Part shown: one piece after another, positions 7,446 to 15,574 of the stretch
How positions within the stretch are numbered: the stretch's first letter is position 1
Layout of the letters: every line of letters starts with the position of its first letter
NCBI GenBank assembly: GCA_013820875.1
Contig: JACDHS010000045.1
Coordinates: forward strand, 1 to 35,353
DNA length: 35,353 nucleotides
Direction of reading: 5' to 3'
DNA from: Verrucomicrobiota bacterium
Lineage (GTDB): Bacteria > Verrucomicrobiota > Verrucomicrobiia > Limisphaerales > JACDHS01
Made by a program: the position numbers and the translations under genes
Notes under the pieces: generated by a model
The model's database searches: none
Seen by the model: only the letters and a program-made list of their open reading frames with translations
What the model was told of the DNA's origin: nothing

Positions 7446-8862
7446 ATCGCCAGCGATAGCACTTCTTCACAAGAAGCACGCTGCAATCGTGCTTTCTTTC
7501 TATTCCAGGGCCTTCAAAGCAAACGGGGCCAGTGAAATTTCAGAAGAAAGGCTGGAGAGCAGGTGGGAAAAATTCATTGAAGAGGAGGTAACCGGAGCGG
7601 ATTGGGAAGGGGAGCCGCCAGCTAATTCCGCTAAACACTATTTTGAAGAATGGTGCAAAAACCGTTGGCTAGCCCGTAGTTATTCCGACAAGGAGGAATC
7701 CTATTTATACCGACTTACTTCGCACTCCGAACAAGCATTGCTCTTTATTGAGCAACATCTCTCCGGCAATCGCCGGTCGTTTGTAGGCACTGAGTCTAAT
7801 TTTTCTAAGATATGGCACGCACTGGTCGAGCTGAGCGAGAAGACGCAAACAGATCCAGCTGTCAGAGAAAAGCAACTGCTTGCGGAAAGAGATCGCATCG
7901 ATGCTGAGTTGATGGAGCTGCGGGAAACAGGAAAACCAAAGACTCTGGATGTTACAGCGGTCAAGTCTCGCCTTTTTGACTTGGTAAACATGGCGAATCG
8001 TTTTTTGGCGGATTTCCGGGCTGTAGAAGACTCTTTCCGCAAACAACGAGACCAAGTCCAGAACCTTTATCTTGAACAAGAGCAGTCGCCCGGTGACATC
8101 ATCGCGTGTGCTATCGACGCCGTCGAATTACTGAAAGACTCGGATGAAGGGCGGAGTTTTTTTGGCTTTCAACGAATGCTCCGGTCTTCGGAGGATCTGG
8201 AACTTCTTAGATTGCTCACCGAAGATTGTGTCAAACTCGCGACGCAGTATGACATCGAGCCGTCAGTGCTCAATGGTTTGGTTGGACGACTTCTTGAGGA
8301 GAGGAATAGGACACACTCTACCTTATCGACCATAACGAAGCAGCTACATGTGGTTGTGGAGGAGTCGTTCCGCAGAGATCGACGGCTGCTCCTGGACCTT
8401 GTTTCTGAAATTAAGAAGCGAGCACATTTCCTAAGGTCATCTCCTCCTGAACATATCGAAACGGTATGCCACCTGAGTCCATCCGTGAATCCTCTCCTCG
8501 GAATGAAGTTTTTTGAGAAAACTCAAGTTCCTGTGCTGAATACCACGCTCCGAAAAACTGATGAAAAAGCAGCCATGGACAGGTTTTTCAAGGGCATTGG
8601 TCCACAGCTTCGCCTGCAGGAGATACTCTCGATAATCAATTTGGCTCTCAATAAGCAGCCGCAAGTCATGTTATCCCGCCTGGTGGAAGATCATCCGCTA
8701 AAGGCCGGTGCAATCGACCTCCTTTGCTATGTCTTTGCCGCAGGCAGAAGTCGGGAACACCAGATCCTCGACATCAAAGTGGAAGTTTCAATCAGCGAAC
8801 AGCCGCGGCGTATTGTTCGGTTACCTGAAATAATTTATCGCCGCGCTAGCAAACATGAGTAA
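7426..8862 (+). CDS. jetA: Wadjet subunit JetA (DUF3375), MukF-like kleisin
   Basis: A protein of about 478 residues and the first gene of a type I Wadjet operon. JetA is the kleisin of a MukBEF-like SMC complex that recognises and removes small circular DNA. The N-terminus (SPAIALLHKKHAAIVLSFYSRAF) has the usual DUF3375 winged-helix opening, followed by LTSHSEQALLFIEQHL, a long charged coiled-coil middle (about 150-230), and a C-terminal winged-helix part. I chose the ATG at 7426 because the family's N-terminus aligns there; a TTG at 7405 would add seven residues. The stop overlaps the jetB start by 8 bases. Assignment rests on family features together with the full jetABCD order, which is diagnostic. 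Confidence 0.9.
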   Translation: MLFHFDESPAIALLHKKHAAIVLSFYSRAFKANGASEISEERLESRWEKFIEEEVTGADWEGEPPANSAKHYFEEWCKNRWLARSYSDKEESYLYRLTSHSEQALLFIEQHLSGNRRSFVGTESNFSKIWHALVELSEKTQTDPAVREKQLLAERDRIDAELMELRETGKPKTLDVTAVKSRLFDLVNMANRFLADFRAVEDSFRKQRDQVQNLYLEQEQSPGDIIACAIDAVELLKDSDEGRSFFGFQRMLRSSEDLELLRLLTEDCVKLATQYDIEPSVLNGLVGRLLEERNRTHSTLSTITKQLHVVVEESFRRDRRLLLDLVSEIKKRAHFLRSSPPEHIETVCHLSPSVNPLLGMKFFEKTQVPVLNTTLRKTDEKAAMDRFFKGIGPQLRLQEILSIINLALNKQPQVMLSRLVEDHPLKAGAIDLLCYVFAAGRSREHQILDIKVEVSISEQPRRIVRLPEIIYRRASKHE

Positions 8863-9475
8863 TAAACCCCTTCTTTCTCGTCGGCACGTCATCGCACGTT
8901 TGATCAATGGTGCTATTTACTTCGATGATGGGGATTACTGGAGCATCCTCACAGAAGATCCTACGCTATCGGAATACTTCGAAGAAATGGGTGTGAAACT
9001 GGTCGTAGACCATGAACTTGGTATGGGGTATCTGCGCCCTCTTAATGCTGCAGAGGAGGAAGAGATCATCGCGGCTGGTCAGGCTCCAATCCCTAAAGTT
9101 ATCCCGTCGAAAACTTTAGGATATTATCCATCGCTTCTTTGCGCATTCCTTCGGCAAGAGCTGCAGCTACACGAAGAGCACTCCGTCGATAGCCGTTTCC
9201 TTTACCTTGGTGAAAAAGACTTGAATGACCTACTTCGACCGTATTTGCCCGAATCTTTTGACGAAAAAGCGCAAAGGCGCGAAATCCGGAAAATCATCAA
9301 TCGTGTGGAGGAGATAGGAGTGTTGCACAAGATGCCAAACCGATCCGAAGCGCTTTATCGCGTTGAACCAATCATCCGAGCGCGAATCCCGATTGACCAG
9401 ATACAAAACCTCTTAGAGCAACTCAAATCATGCTCCGAAAGTAAGGACGGTTCTATTTCAGAGGAAGCAATATGA
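8855..9475 (+). CDS. jetB: Wadjet subunit JetB (DUF4194), MukE-like kite protein
   Basis: A 206-residue protein of the DUF4194 family, the size expected for JetB. In Wadjet it forms the kite dimer that binds the JetA kleisin, as MukE does with MukF. The sequence is acidic and helical with winged-helix-like segments: the N-terminal RHVIARLINGAIYFDD, the central GYYPSLLCAFLRQELQLHEE, and RREIRKIINRVEEIGVLHKM, which reads as a recognition-helix region. It overlaps jetA by 8 bases and jetC by 4, so expression is coupled along the operon. No enzymatic motif is expected or seen. Confidence 0.9.
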   Translation: MSNKPLLSRRHVIARLINGAIYFDDGDYWSILTEDPTLSEYFEEMGVKLVVDHELGMGYLRPLNAAEEEEIIAAGQAPIPKVIPSKTLGYYPSLLCAFLRQELQLHEEHSVDSRFLYLGEKDLNDLLRPYLPESFDEKAQRREIRKIINRVEEIGVLHKMPNRSEALYRVEPIIRARIPIDQIQNLLEQLKSCSESKDGSISEEAI

Positions 9476-12400
9476 ACCAAGTCCAAGATCTTCTCGATAT
9501 ATACCAGCAGGATGCAGCTTCCGGATACAGGTTGGATTACTGCGAAGCTTACAACTGGGGAACGTTTCATGAAACCGTGGTCCGAGCGCAATTCGATGGA
9601 CAGACTTCTCTTCTGACGGGAGAGAACGGTGCGGGAAAATCGACTATCGCCGATGCCCTCGTGACACTGCTGGTTCCGACAAACAAAAGAAACTACAACG
9701 CTGCTTCTGGCGAAGCAAAACGAGAAAGATCAGAACCGGATTACATTCGCGGAAATACTGGGTTGATTTACAACGATCAAAAAGAAAAGGACGAGCCGTT
9801 GTATCTACGGGGTGATGGCAAATACTCCACTATCCTTTTAGCGGTTTTCCAAAACCGACGGGCAAACAAGGCCGTCACCTTGGCACAAATCCTTTGGATT
9901 AAGAACAACGGTGATACAGGCAAAGTGTTCATTGTCGAGCCGCGTCCTCTTGCTATTGAGTCCGACATCTTAGGGTTTACGTCGATTGATAAGATCCATG
10001 ACTTCCTTGACGAACGTGGAATTCGTACATGCGAAAACTTCAAGGTGTATTCAGAAAGGTTTCATCGTTTGCTGAATCTCAATCCAGATCGCAATCCGAT
10101 GGACATCTTCAATCAAACAGTGGCCGTCAAAGACATCCGCAACCTTACCCATTTCATTCGGGATTTCATGTTGGAGGGTGGTTCCGCAGAGCAGGATTTC
10201 GCCCGGCTAAAAGAACGGGTCCGGGAGCTTCGTGAAACACATAGAATGATCCAGACTCAGAAGGAGCAACTGCGATCCCTCCAGGAAGTCACGGATCACG
10301 TCGCTAGGTGCAATGAAGCCAGAGACAGGAAGCGAAGCTTAGAGGACCAGCGCTCTGCTCTCGATCCGTTCTTTGCTTCTATTGAGTTCCGGCTTCGTCT
10401 TGCTTTGAGCGAAAGGAACTTCGGCGAAATTCAGGACTTGGTAGTCGAGCGTGATCGTTTAGCTCAGGCACAAGCTGAGTTGCAAGCGACGCTGGATTTA
10501 TACAAACAACAGCAAAAGAGTTCTGCTGCGGGTGATTCGTTGTCTCGACTTGAGGAAGAACTAGGATTGTTGGGAAGAAACTTAGAGCTGACAGATCGTG
10601 CAAGAACCCGGCTGCAGTCGGCAGTTGAAAAAATAGGGGCGAATCACCGGATTGATTCGGAGGAGACTTTCGCCAAACTTTCTGCGGCTTTGCCCGGAAT
10701 GGCGTTGGAAGCAAGAGCTCAAGAGCAGGCCATTCAAGATGCAGCAAAGTCTGCTGCCGGAAAGGTTTCTCGACTGAAGGAGGAGTGCGAGACGACGGAA
10801 AAGGAAATCGGCAGCCTTATTCGGCAACACACTTCGCTTCCAGCAGATGCTCTCGAACGTCGAGACTTCATTGCCGAGAGTCTCGGGATGCACAACAAGG
10901 ACCTTCCGTTTGTTGGAGAGCTTATCCAAGTTTCGAAAAATCATGTTCGCTGGACAGGCGCGATCGAACGATTATTACACAGCTTCGCGTTAACGATTCT
11001 GGTCCACGAACGAGATCGTGTTGCTGTAGACGCCTTTGTCAGTGCAACCGGGATGAAAGGACGAATTGAATACTTTCCTGTCCCGGAAAACGGCGGCTCC
11101 CTATCGGGAAAACCGAGTCAAGATACCGTTGCAGGCAAAATCGATATAAAGCCAAACTGCGGCTCTTTTGGGAAGTACATCGCCAAAGAGTTGTCTCAGC
11201 GATATGACCATGTCTGCTGCGAGACCACAAACGAACAATGGCACGGCGCATGCCAAGCGCTTACCATGAGCGGCTTGTTTAAAGGGCGCTCTGGTCGACG
11301 CATTAAAGACGATCGTAACGATGTTAATGATCGCAAAAAGTGGGTGCTCGGATGGGACAATCAAAGCAAACTGCAACTATTGAAGGAACAGAATAAAGCT
11401 TCTCAAGGGCAAGGCCAAGCTGCTGTCGAAGAATGGCAACTAGCCGAACGTCGGAAGAAAGCACATGAACTGAAACTGCAAGCGATAGAAGCATTAATTG
11501 AAGAAAAGCTGTCTTTCGATTGCATTGATTCTAAGAGCATTCTTATCGAAATATCCGCCAAGGAAAAACAACGAGAGCTGCTGCAAAAGGATCCTGAATT
11601 AGAGCAATTGAGCAGGAACATCGCCGTAACAAAGAGAGAGCTTTCGACAGCAAGCAAGGATCACGATAAGACAGCATTTGCGGTTCGGATGAAAGAAGCC
11701 GAGGAGACTAAAAACTTAGAAAGGATCGAAACCCTTCGGCAATTAACATCTCAGCAAGGGGAAGAGCTGGAAGATACTTTCCTTCTGATCCGGCAGCGTT
11801 GTTCAGAGAAATTTGATGAAATCGAAACGTTGGAGCAGCGGCGTCGCGGGCTAGAGAGTGAATATTCGCTGGATATTGAAGGAGAACGCAAAGTCGAGAA
11901 TGCAAAACAATTGGCTGCGCTGGCAAAGATGGCCGCTATAATCATGCACGACGGTTGGCAGCACCTGCACGACGAACTTGGATCGACCTCCCCGAGCGAG
12001 CTTTCCCTTGAGGTTGTGAATCGGTTCAACCAAGTTGAACAGCGCATTCGGATGGATGATATTCCCAAGAACGAAGAGAAATTTAGAAGGCTGCTTCAGG
12101 AAACGGTTATCGATGATTTTAATTCTTTTTACCAGACCTTACAGAATCTCGAGCAGACGATTCGAACCCGAATTAGTCAAATAAACCTCCATCTTGGAAA
12201 GGTTGATTTTGACCGTCGAGAAGAGCAAAAAACTTATATTCGCCTCTTGCCCGAAAAAACGAAGGACCAACTTGTTCGCGATTTTAGAACGAAATTGCAG
12301 GACTCTCTTAAAGGCATTTTAAACATCGATCTTGACCTCAATGCCCGCGAGCGATGCTTTCACCAGATCAACGCATTGATCGAAGAATTAGACGCGAACC

Positions 12401-12852
12401 CCAAACAAAGGCAGCATGTGGCAGACGTGCGCAACTGGTTTGACTTCAAAGCCGAAGAGCGCTTCCGGGTGGGCGACCGGCCTAAAGAGACATACCAGGG
12501 TGCAATCGGTAAGTCCGGAGGTGAAAAATCCCGACTGGCTTCTACAATCCTGGCCACAGCGATCGCTTATCAGTACGACATCGAAATCGACAAACCGCAT
12601 GGCGACACCTTCCGATTTGTTTTGATTGATGAAGCCTTGAGCCGGATTGGTGATGAGTTCTCGGAGTTTCTGTTCGAAGTTTTTGCACGCTTTCATCTCC
12701 AGTTGCTGATCATCCATCCTCGAGACGCAAAGCTCCATGTTACCGAGAAGTTCGTTACCAGGTACAGCGTAGCCCTCAAGCCGGATAGGTTTTCGACCCT
12801 GGTAAATATGACGGTGCATGAGTTTCAAGAGTATAAGAGCCAGTTTGCATAG
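9472..12852 (+). CDS. jetC: Wadjet subunit JetC, SMC/MukB-like ATPase
   Basis: A 1126-residue SMC-type ATPase, the motor of Wadjet that loads on and extrudes DNA. Walker A GENGAGKST lies at 50-58. The ABC signature GKSGGEKS is near 1013-1020 and Walker B FVLIDEALS near 1049-1057, so both halves of the ATPase head are intact. Between them are two long coiled coils, rich in Glu, Arg and Gln, flanking a globular middle region at about 480-640 (HVRWTGAIERLLHSF, then VSATGMKGRIEYFPV), which should be the hinge. The ATG overlaps the jetB stop by 4 bases, and the stop is 2 bases before jetD. Length agrees with type I JetC. The ATPase is expected to work as a dimer with JetA and JetB. Confidence 0.95.
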   Translation: MNQVQDLLDIYQQDAASGYRLDYCEAYNWGTFHETVVRAQFDGQTSLLTGENGAGKSTIADALVTLLVPTNKRNYNAASGEAKRERSEPDYIRGNTGLIYNDQKEKDEPLYLRGDGKYSTILLAVFQNRRANKAVTLAQILWIKNNGDTGKVFIVEPRPLAIESDILGFTSIDKIHDFLDERGIRTCENFKVYSERFHRLLNLNPDRNPMDIFNQTVAVKDIRNLTHFIRDFMLEGGSAEQDFARLKERVRELRETHRMIQTQKEQLRSLQEVTDHVARCNEARDRKRSLEDQRSALDPFFASIEFRLRLALSERNFGEIQDLVVERDRLAQAQAELQATLDLYKQQQKSSAAGDSLSRLEEELGLLGRNLELTDRARTRLQSAVEKIGANHRIDSEETFAKLSAALPGMALEARAQEQAIQDAAKSAAGKVSRLKEECETTEKEIGSLIRQHTSLPADALERRDFIAESLGMHNKDLPFVGELIQVSKNHVRWTGAIERLLHSFALTILVHERDRVAVDAFVSATGMKGRIEYFPVPENGGSLSGKPSQDTVAGKIDIKPNCGSFGKYIAKELSQRYDHVCCETTNEQWHGACQALTMSGLFKGRSGRRIKDDRNDVNDRKKWVLGWDNQSKLQLLKEQNKASQGQGQAAVEEWQLAERRKKAHELKLQAIEALIEEKLSFDCIDSKSILIEISAKEKQRELLQKDPELEQLSRNIAVTKRELSTASKDHDKTAFAVRMKEAEETKNLERIETLRQLTSQQGEELEDTFLLIRQRCSEKFDEIETLEQRRRGLESEYSLDIEGERKVENAKQLAALAKMAAIIMHDGWQHLHDELGSTSPSELSLEVVNRFNQVEQRIRMDDIPKNEEKFRRLLQETVIDDFNSFYQTLQNLEQTIRTRISQINLHLGKVDFDRREEQKTYIRLLPEKTKDQLVRDFRTKLQDSLKGILNIDLDLNARERCFHQINALIEELDANPKQRQHVADVRNWFDFKAEERFRVGDRPKETYQGAIGKSGGEKSRLASTILATAIAYQYDIEIDKPHGDTFRFVLIDEALSRIGDEFSEFLFEVFARFHLQLLIIHPRDAKLHVTEKFVTRYSVALKPDRFSTLVNMTVHEFQEYKSQFA

Positions 12853-12854
12853 GT

Positions 12855-14012
12855 ATGACAGTTGAGGAACTTAAGAGAAAAGCATCCAGTCATTACGCTG
12901 GCATGATTCGGGAAATTCTCTCTGGCACAAATCCATTCCCAATTCGGTTAGGCTACAAACGCCCGTCACGCTCACAAAACCCTGCGGAGTTTTTGCGGGT
13001 GAAGGAAATGTTGCGTTCTCAATCAAAGCAAATGGTTGGCTTCGGTCCCTCTATTGGGTTTGAGGAAGTTAACACCCGGCGATTCGCAAAAGCGCTGATT
13101 CCTGGAACAATTTTATTCGACACGTTCGAAGATCTCACCCGCTATATCGACAAGGAACAGGAAGCCCTGCGCATCTTGGCGCATGCAGCAATAGTTACAA
13201 ACGAATATCCAGCTGCTCGAGCATGGGTAGCAAAACGTTGGAGGGTGCTGATCGACGGCGACCAGGAACATTGGTCCGGAATCGTTGAGGCGGTGCGTTT
13301 CTTTCAGCAAAATCCCAAGCCTTGGATTTATCCAAGGGAGGTTTCGCTTTCCCGTGGAACAAAATTCTTAGAAAACAATTACGCTCTGATCATCGATCTT
13401 TTGGAGCATACGTCACCCTTGACACTTAACACCCATTACGAATCTTGGCAGGATCGGCTAGGTCTCAGATCGGCATCGTGTTTCATCGAGGGTCGGTTCC
13501 TGGATCAGAAAACCGTTCCCGCGCTTCCAAGGCATCTGATGATCTCCACAGAGGAGTGGAACCGTGCTCTTGAGGGAAGTGTATCCACCTTCCTGATTGT
13601 CGAGAACCGAACGACTTTTCTGACATTGCCCCCGACTTCTAATTGCATCGCTCTGCTTGGAAAAGGTTATGCAGTTGCTCGTTTAGAGGAGATTAAAGCG
13701 TTAGCGACTTCGAAGGTATTTTACTGGGGAGATACTGATCAGCACGGCTTTGAAATCCTTGCATTGCTTCGCGCTCGTGTTCCTCAGGTGCAAAGCGTGT
13801 TGATGGGGCTTCTGATTTTGAAGCGGTTTCCCAAACTTGTGCAGATCGAGACAGTTGACCCGACATTGCCGACCGAGTTCGTCCAGACGCACCTCGATGC
13901 ATCCGAGCAGGAAGTCTGGAGATTATGCGCGGACTCGCACACTCGTGTTGAGCAGGAACATCTGCCTCTTGCATTTGTGAACGAAGTTCTATCAGGACGG
14001 CTCAATCATTGA
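12855..14012 (+). CDS. jetD: Wadjet subunit JetD (DUF3322 + DUF2220), Toprim-type nuclease
   Basis: A 385-residue nuclease subunit. The N-terminal DUF3322 region (about 1-190) ends with FLENNYALIIDLL. The C-terminal DUF2220 region has the Toprim residues: Glu250 in LIVENRTTF, Asp293 and Asp295 in WGDTDQHGFEIL, and a late acidic site in RVEQE (367). JetD is the subunit that cuts circular plasmid DNA once the SMC complex has completed extrusion. It starts 2 bases after jetC, so the four genes form one transcript. Its last 11 bases overlap the tail of the convergent FRG gene, and no terminator is visible between them. Confidence 0.93.
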   Translation: MTVEELKRKASSHYAGMIREILSGTNPFPIRLGYKRPSRSQNPAEFLRVKEMLRSQSKQMVGFGPSIGFEEVNTRRFAKALIPGTILFDTFEDLTRYIDKEQEALRILAHAAIVTNEYPAARAWVAKRWRVLIDGDQEHWSGIVEAVRFFQQNPKPWIYPREVSLSRGTKFLENNYALIIDLLEHTSPLTLNTHYESWQDRLGLRSASCFIEGRFLDQKTVPALPRHLMISTEEWNRALEGSVSTFLIVENRTTFLTLPPTSNCIALLGKGYAVARLEEIKALATSKVFYWGDTDQHGFEILALLRARVPQVQSVLMGLLILKRFPKLVQIETVDPTLPTEFVQTHLDASEQEVWRLCADSHTRVEQEHLPLAFVNEVLSGRLNH

Positions 14013-15150
14013 AGCATTTGGCCCTCAAAGAACGACAAACACCTTCAACACCAGGAAAAAGCGTGGCTGCAGTAATGCCCATAAAACGAAGGTCCTCAAC
14101 AACCGCATCCCGTTCTTCGGCCAATATATCGAAGCGCGTTAAAAATTGTCGGTTCTGCTGCTTTTCCAAGGTGCTCACATAGCCTTCAATGTCTTCGATA
14201 TTGGTGTATGCCGCCACCGATTGCTGCGGATAGTATCGTGGATTGTTATGTGCGGCTGGGTGGACGAATTGCAGATTAGGCCAGGGATCTTTCAATGATA
14301 CTCCTATCTGCGTTGGCCAGTATTTTGAATCAAAAACGTAAATCCTCGCGGGAGCCTTATTCGGCGTTTCACTCCAATGCCCACGGCTCGCTAAGCAATT
14401 GAATGCGAAGAATGCTGCAACGTAAGGAGAAGATGTCCAATCTAGCAATGGAGTGGGGTATTGATGATGTTGAGCAAGGCTTAGCAATGCCAGATAATCT
14501 TCGCCATGTGGATGGTAGTAGTGCTCGGACACTGCATTAATCTGGTGTCTGAGGCGCGGCACGTCCTCTTCAACATAGCGGACGAGGTTGTTCCGCCCTG
14601 ACCGATGAAAAGATGTCTTTAACGAGTAGGCGTTTGAATGCTGACCTCGGAACAGCACTTGTTCGAGCCCTCGGAATCGGTTCATTTCCTTTTTAAATTC
14701 TTCCCAGCGGAGGGGGCCGACCGCTGGAAGTTTCTGTTCGCAACCCATTGCCTCGGCAAACGATTTTGTCAGTTCAAAGCGCCCCGTCTGACCCAAGTTA
14801 TTTTGAAAAGAACCAGTAATTTTCTTGCTTGAGAATTCTGCGTGATAATCAGCCTCATCCGGAGCCGGTACGTTAACATTGTGCGCTGCCGTATAATCTC
14901 GAAGCGCTATGAACTGATCGGTGCTTGGATCAAAAACGCGATAGTTCTGAGTTTTACCGAGAAACTTATTACCCTCAAAAGACCCCACCGCATCGCTGAT
15001 TGTGCGGATACCATGTTGTGGGCTCAACCCCAGAACCTGCGCATGCCCATTCGATCGGCGCTCGATATTCACCACGACCACGGTTGTGGTTCCGTCTGGC
15101 AACCAGGAATGGCCTATCCATTGGCCTGAAGAATCGTTCGTTTCATCCAT
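14002..15150 (-). CDS. FRG-domain protein
   Basis: A 382-residue protein whose C-terminal part is an FRG domain, named for the Phe-Arg-Gly motif. FRGQ is at 167-170, and the second conserved block AQHHQYPTPLLDWTSSPYVAAFFAF is at 226-250. The N-terminal 140 residues (WIGHSWLPDGTTTVVVVNIERR, then SFQNNLGQTGRFELTKS) form a beta-rich region unknown to me. FRG proteins are frequent in defense islands and toxin loci, and their biochemical activity is mostly unsettled. The gene converges with jetD with an 11-base overlap, which could cause transcriptional interference. It may be a separate defense gene or the distal member of the pVip/ankyrin strand. No signal peptide. Confidence 0.85.
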   Translation of the reverse strand: MDETNDSSGQWIGHSWLPDGTTTVVVVNIERRSNGHAQVLGLSPQHGIRTISDAVGSFEGNKFLGKTQNYRVFDPSTDQFIALRDYTAAHNVNVPAPDEADYHAEFSSKKITGSFQNNLGQTGRFELTKSFAEAMGCEQKLPAVGPLRWEEFKKEMNRFRGLEQVLFRGQHSNAYSLKTSFHRSGRNNLVRYVEEDVPRLRHQINAVSEHYYHPHGEDYLALLSLAQHHQYPTPLLDWTSSPYVAAFFAFNCLASRGHWSETPNKAPARIYVFDSKYWPTQIGVSLKDPWPNLQFVHPAAHNNPRYYPQQSVAAYTNIEDIEGYVSTLEKQQNRQFLTRFDILAEERDAVVEDLRFMGITAATLFPGVEGVCRSLRAKCFND

Positions 15151-15574
15151 CGTCCGAACATACCGGGCCCAATTCGAACTTCAACCCACGACCATCTGTG
15201 TAGAGCAGGATCCGCGAAATGACGCGCAGCACGGAACGCCCAACCAGCGATAAGGACTATAGAATAGGTATTCCTGCCAAAGTGGGAATTGGAGGGAGGG
15301 ATAAAGTTTCAGTTATGAGGGGGTGTTGTGGAATTCCGCCGCCTGAGTTCTGTAACTACCCTCTTCAGTAGCCACGGTGTGGCCAAAACACCAATCAACA
15401 CCAATATGACCATCGTCCAATTTACGGAGTTCACTAGGCAGCAATAAACGTCAGCGCGATAAAGAGTTTGTTTGTTCGCGGGGTCCCTTTCATGGATAGG
15501 GCAGAACCCTAGGGAGCAAGCCGGAATTTGCAACACTTCTCACCAACCGTTCTGCGTCAGCGTCATTTGTTAGT
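15151..15574. other. Intergenic region between the FRG and ankyrin genes
   Basis: About 420 bases with no well supported gene. A GTG-started minus-strand frame at 15309-15536 encodes 75 residues with one plausible membrane helix (MVILVLIGVLATPWLL) near the C-terminus and a basic tail, so a small membrane protein is possible; a 34-residue version from the internal ATG is equally likely. The N-terminal half of that frame looks random. A promoter for the FRG gene probably lies within 15151-15300, but I cannot point to it. Confidence 0.3.
15309..15536 (-). CDS. Possible small membrane protein (doubtful)
   Basis: A 75-residue frame with a GTG start. The only protein-like part is the C-terminal third: a 15-residue hydrophobic helix followed by KRVVTELRRR and a short polar tail, the layout of a single-pass protein with a cytoplasmic basic end. 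It follows the ankyrin gene on the same strand. There is no family match that I recognise and no clear ribosome site. Confidence 0.2.
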   Translation of the reverse strand: MLQIPACSLGFCPIHERDPANKQTLYRADVYCCLVNSVNWTMVILVLIGVLATPWLLKRVVTELRRRNSTTPPHN

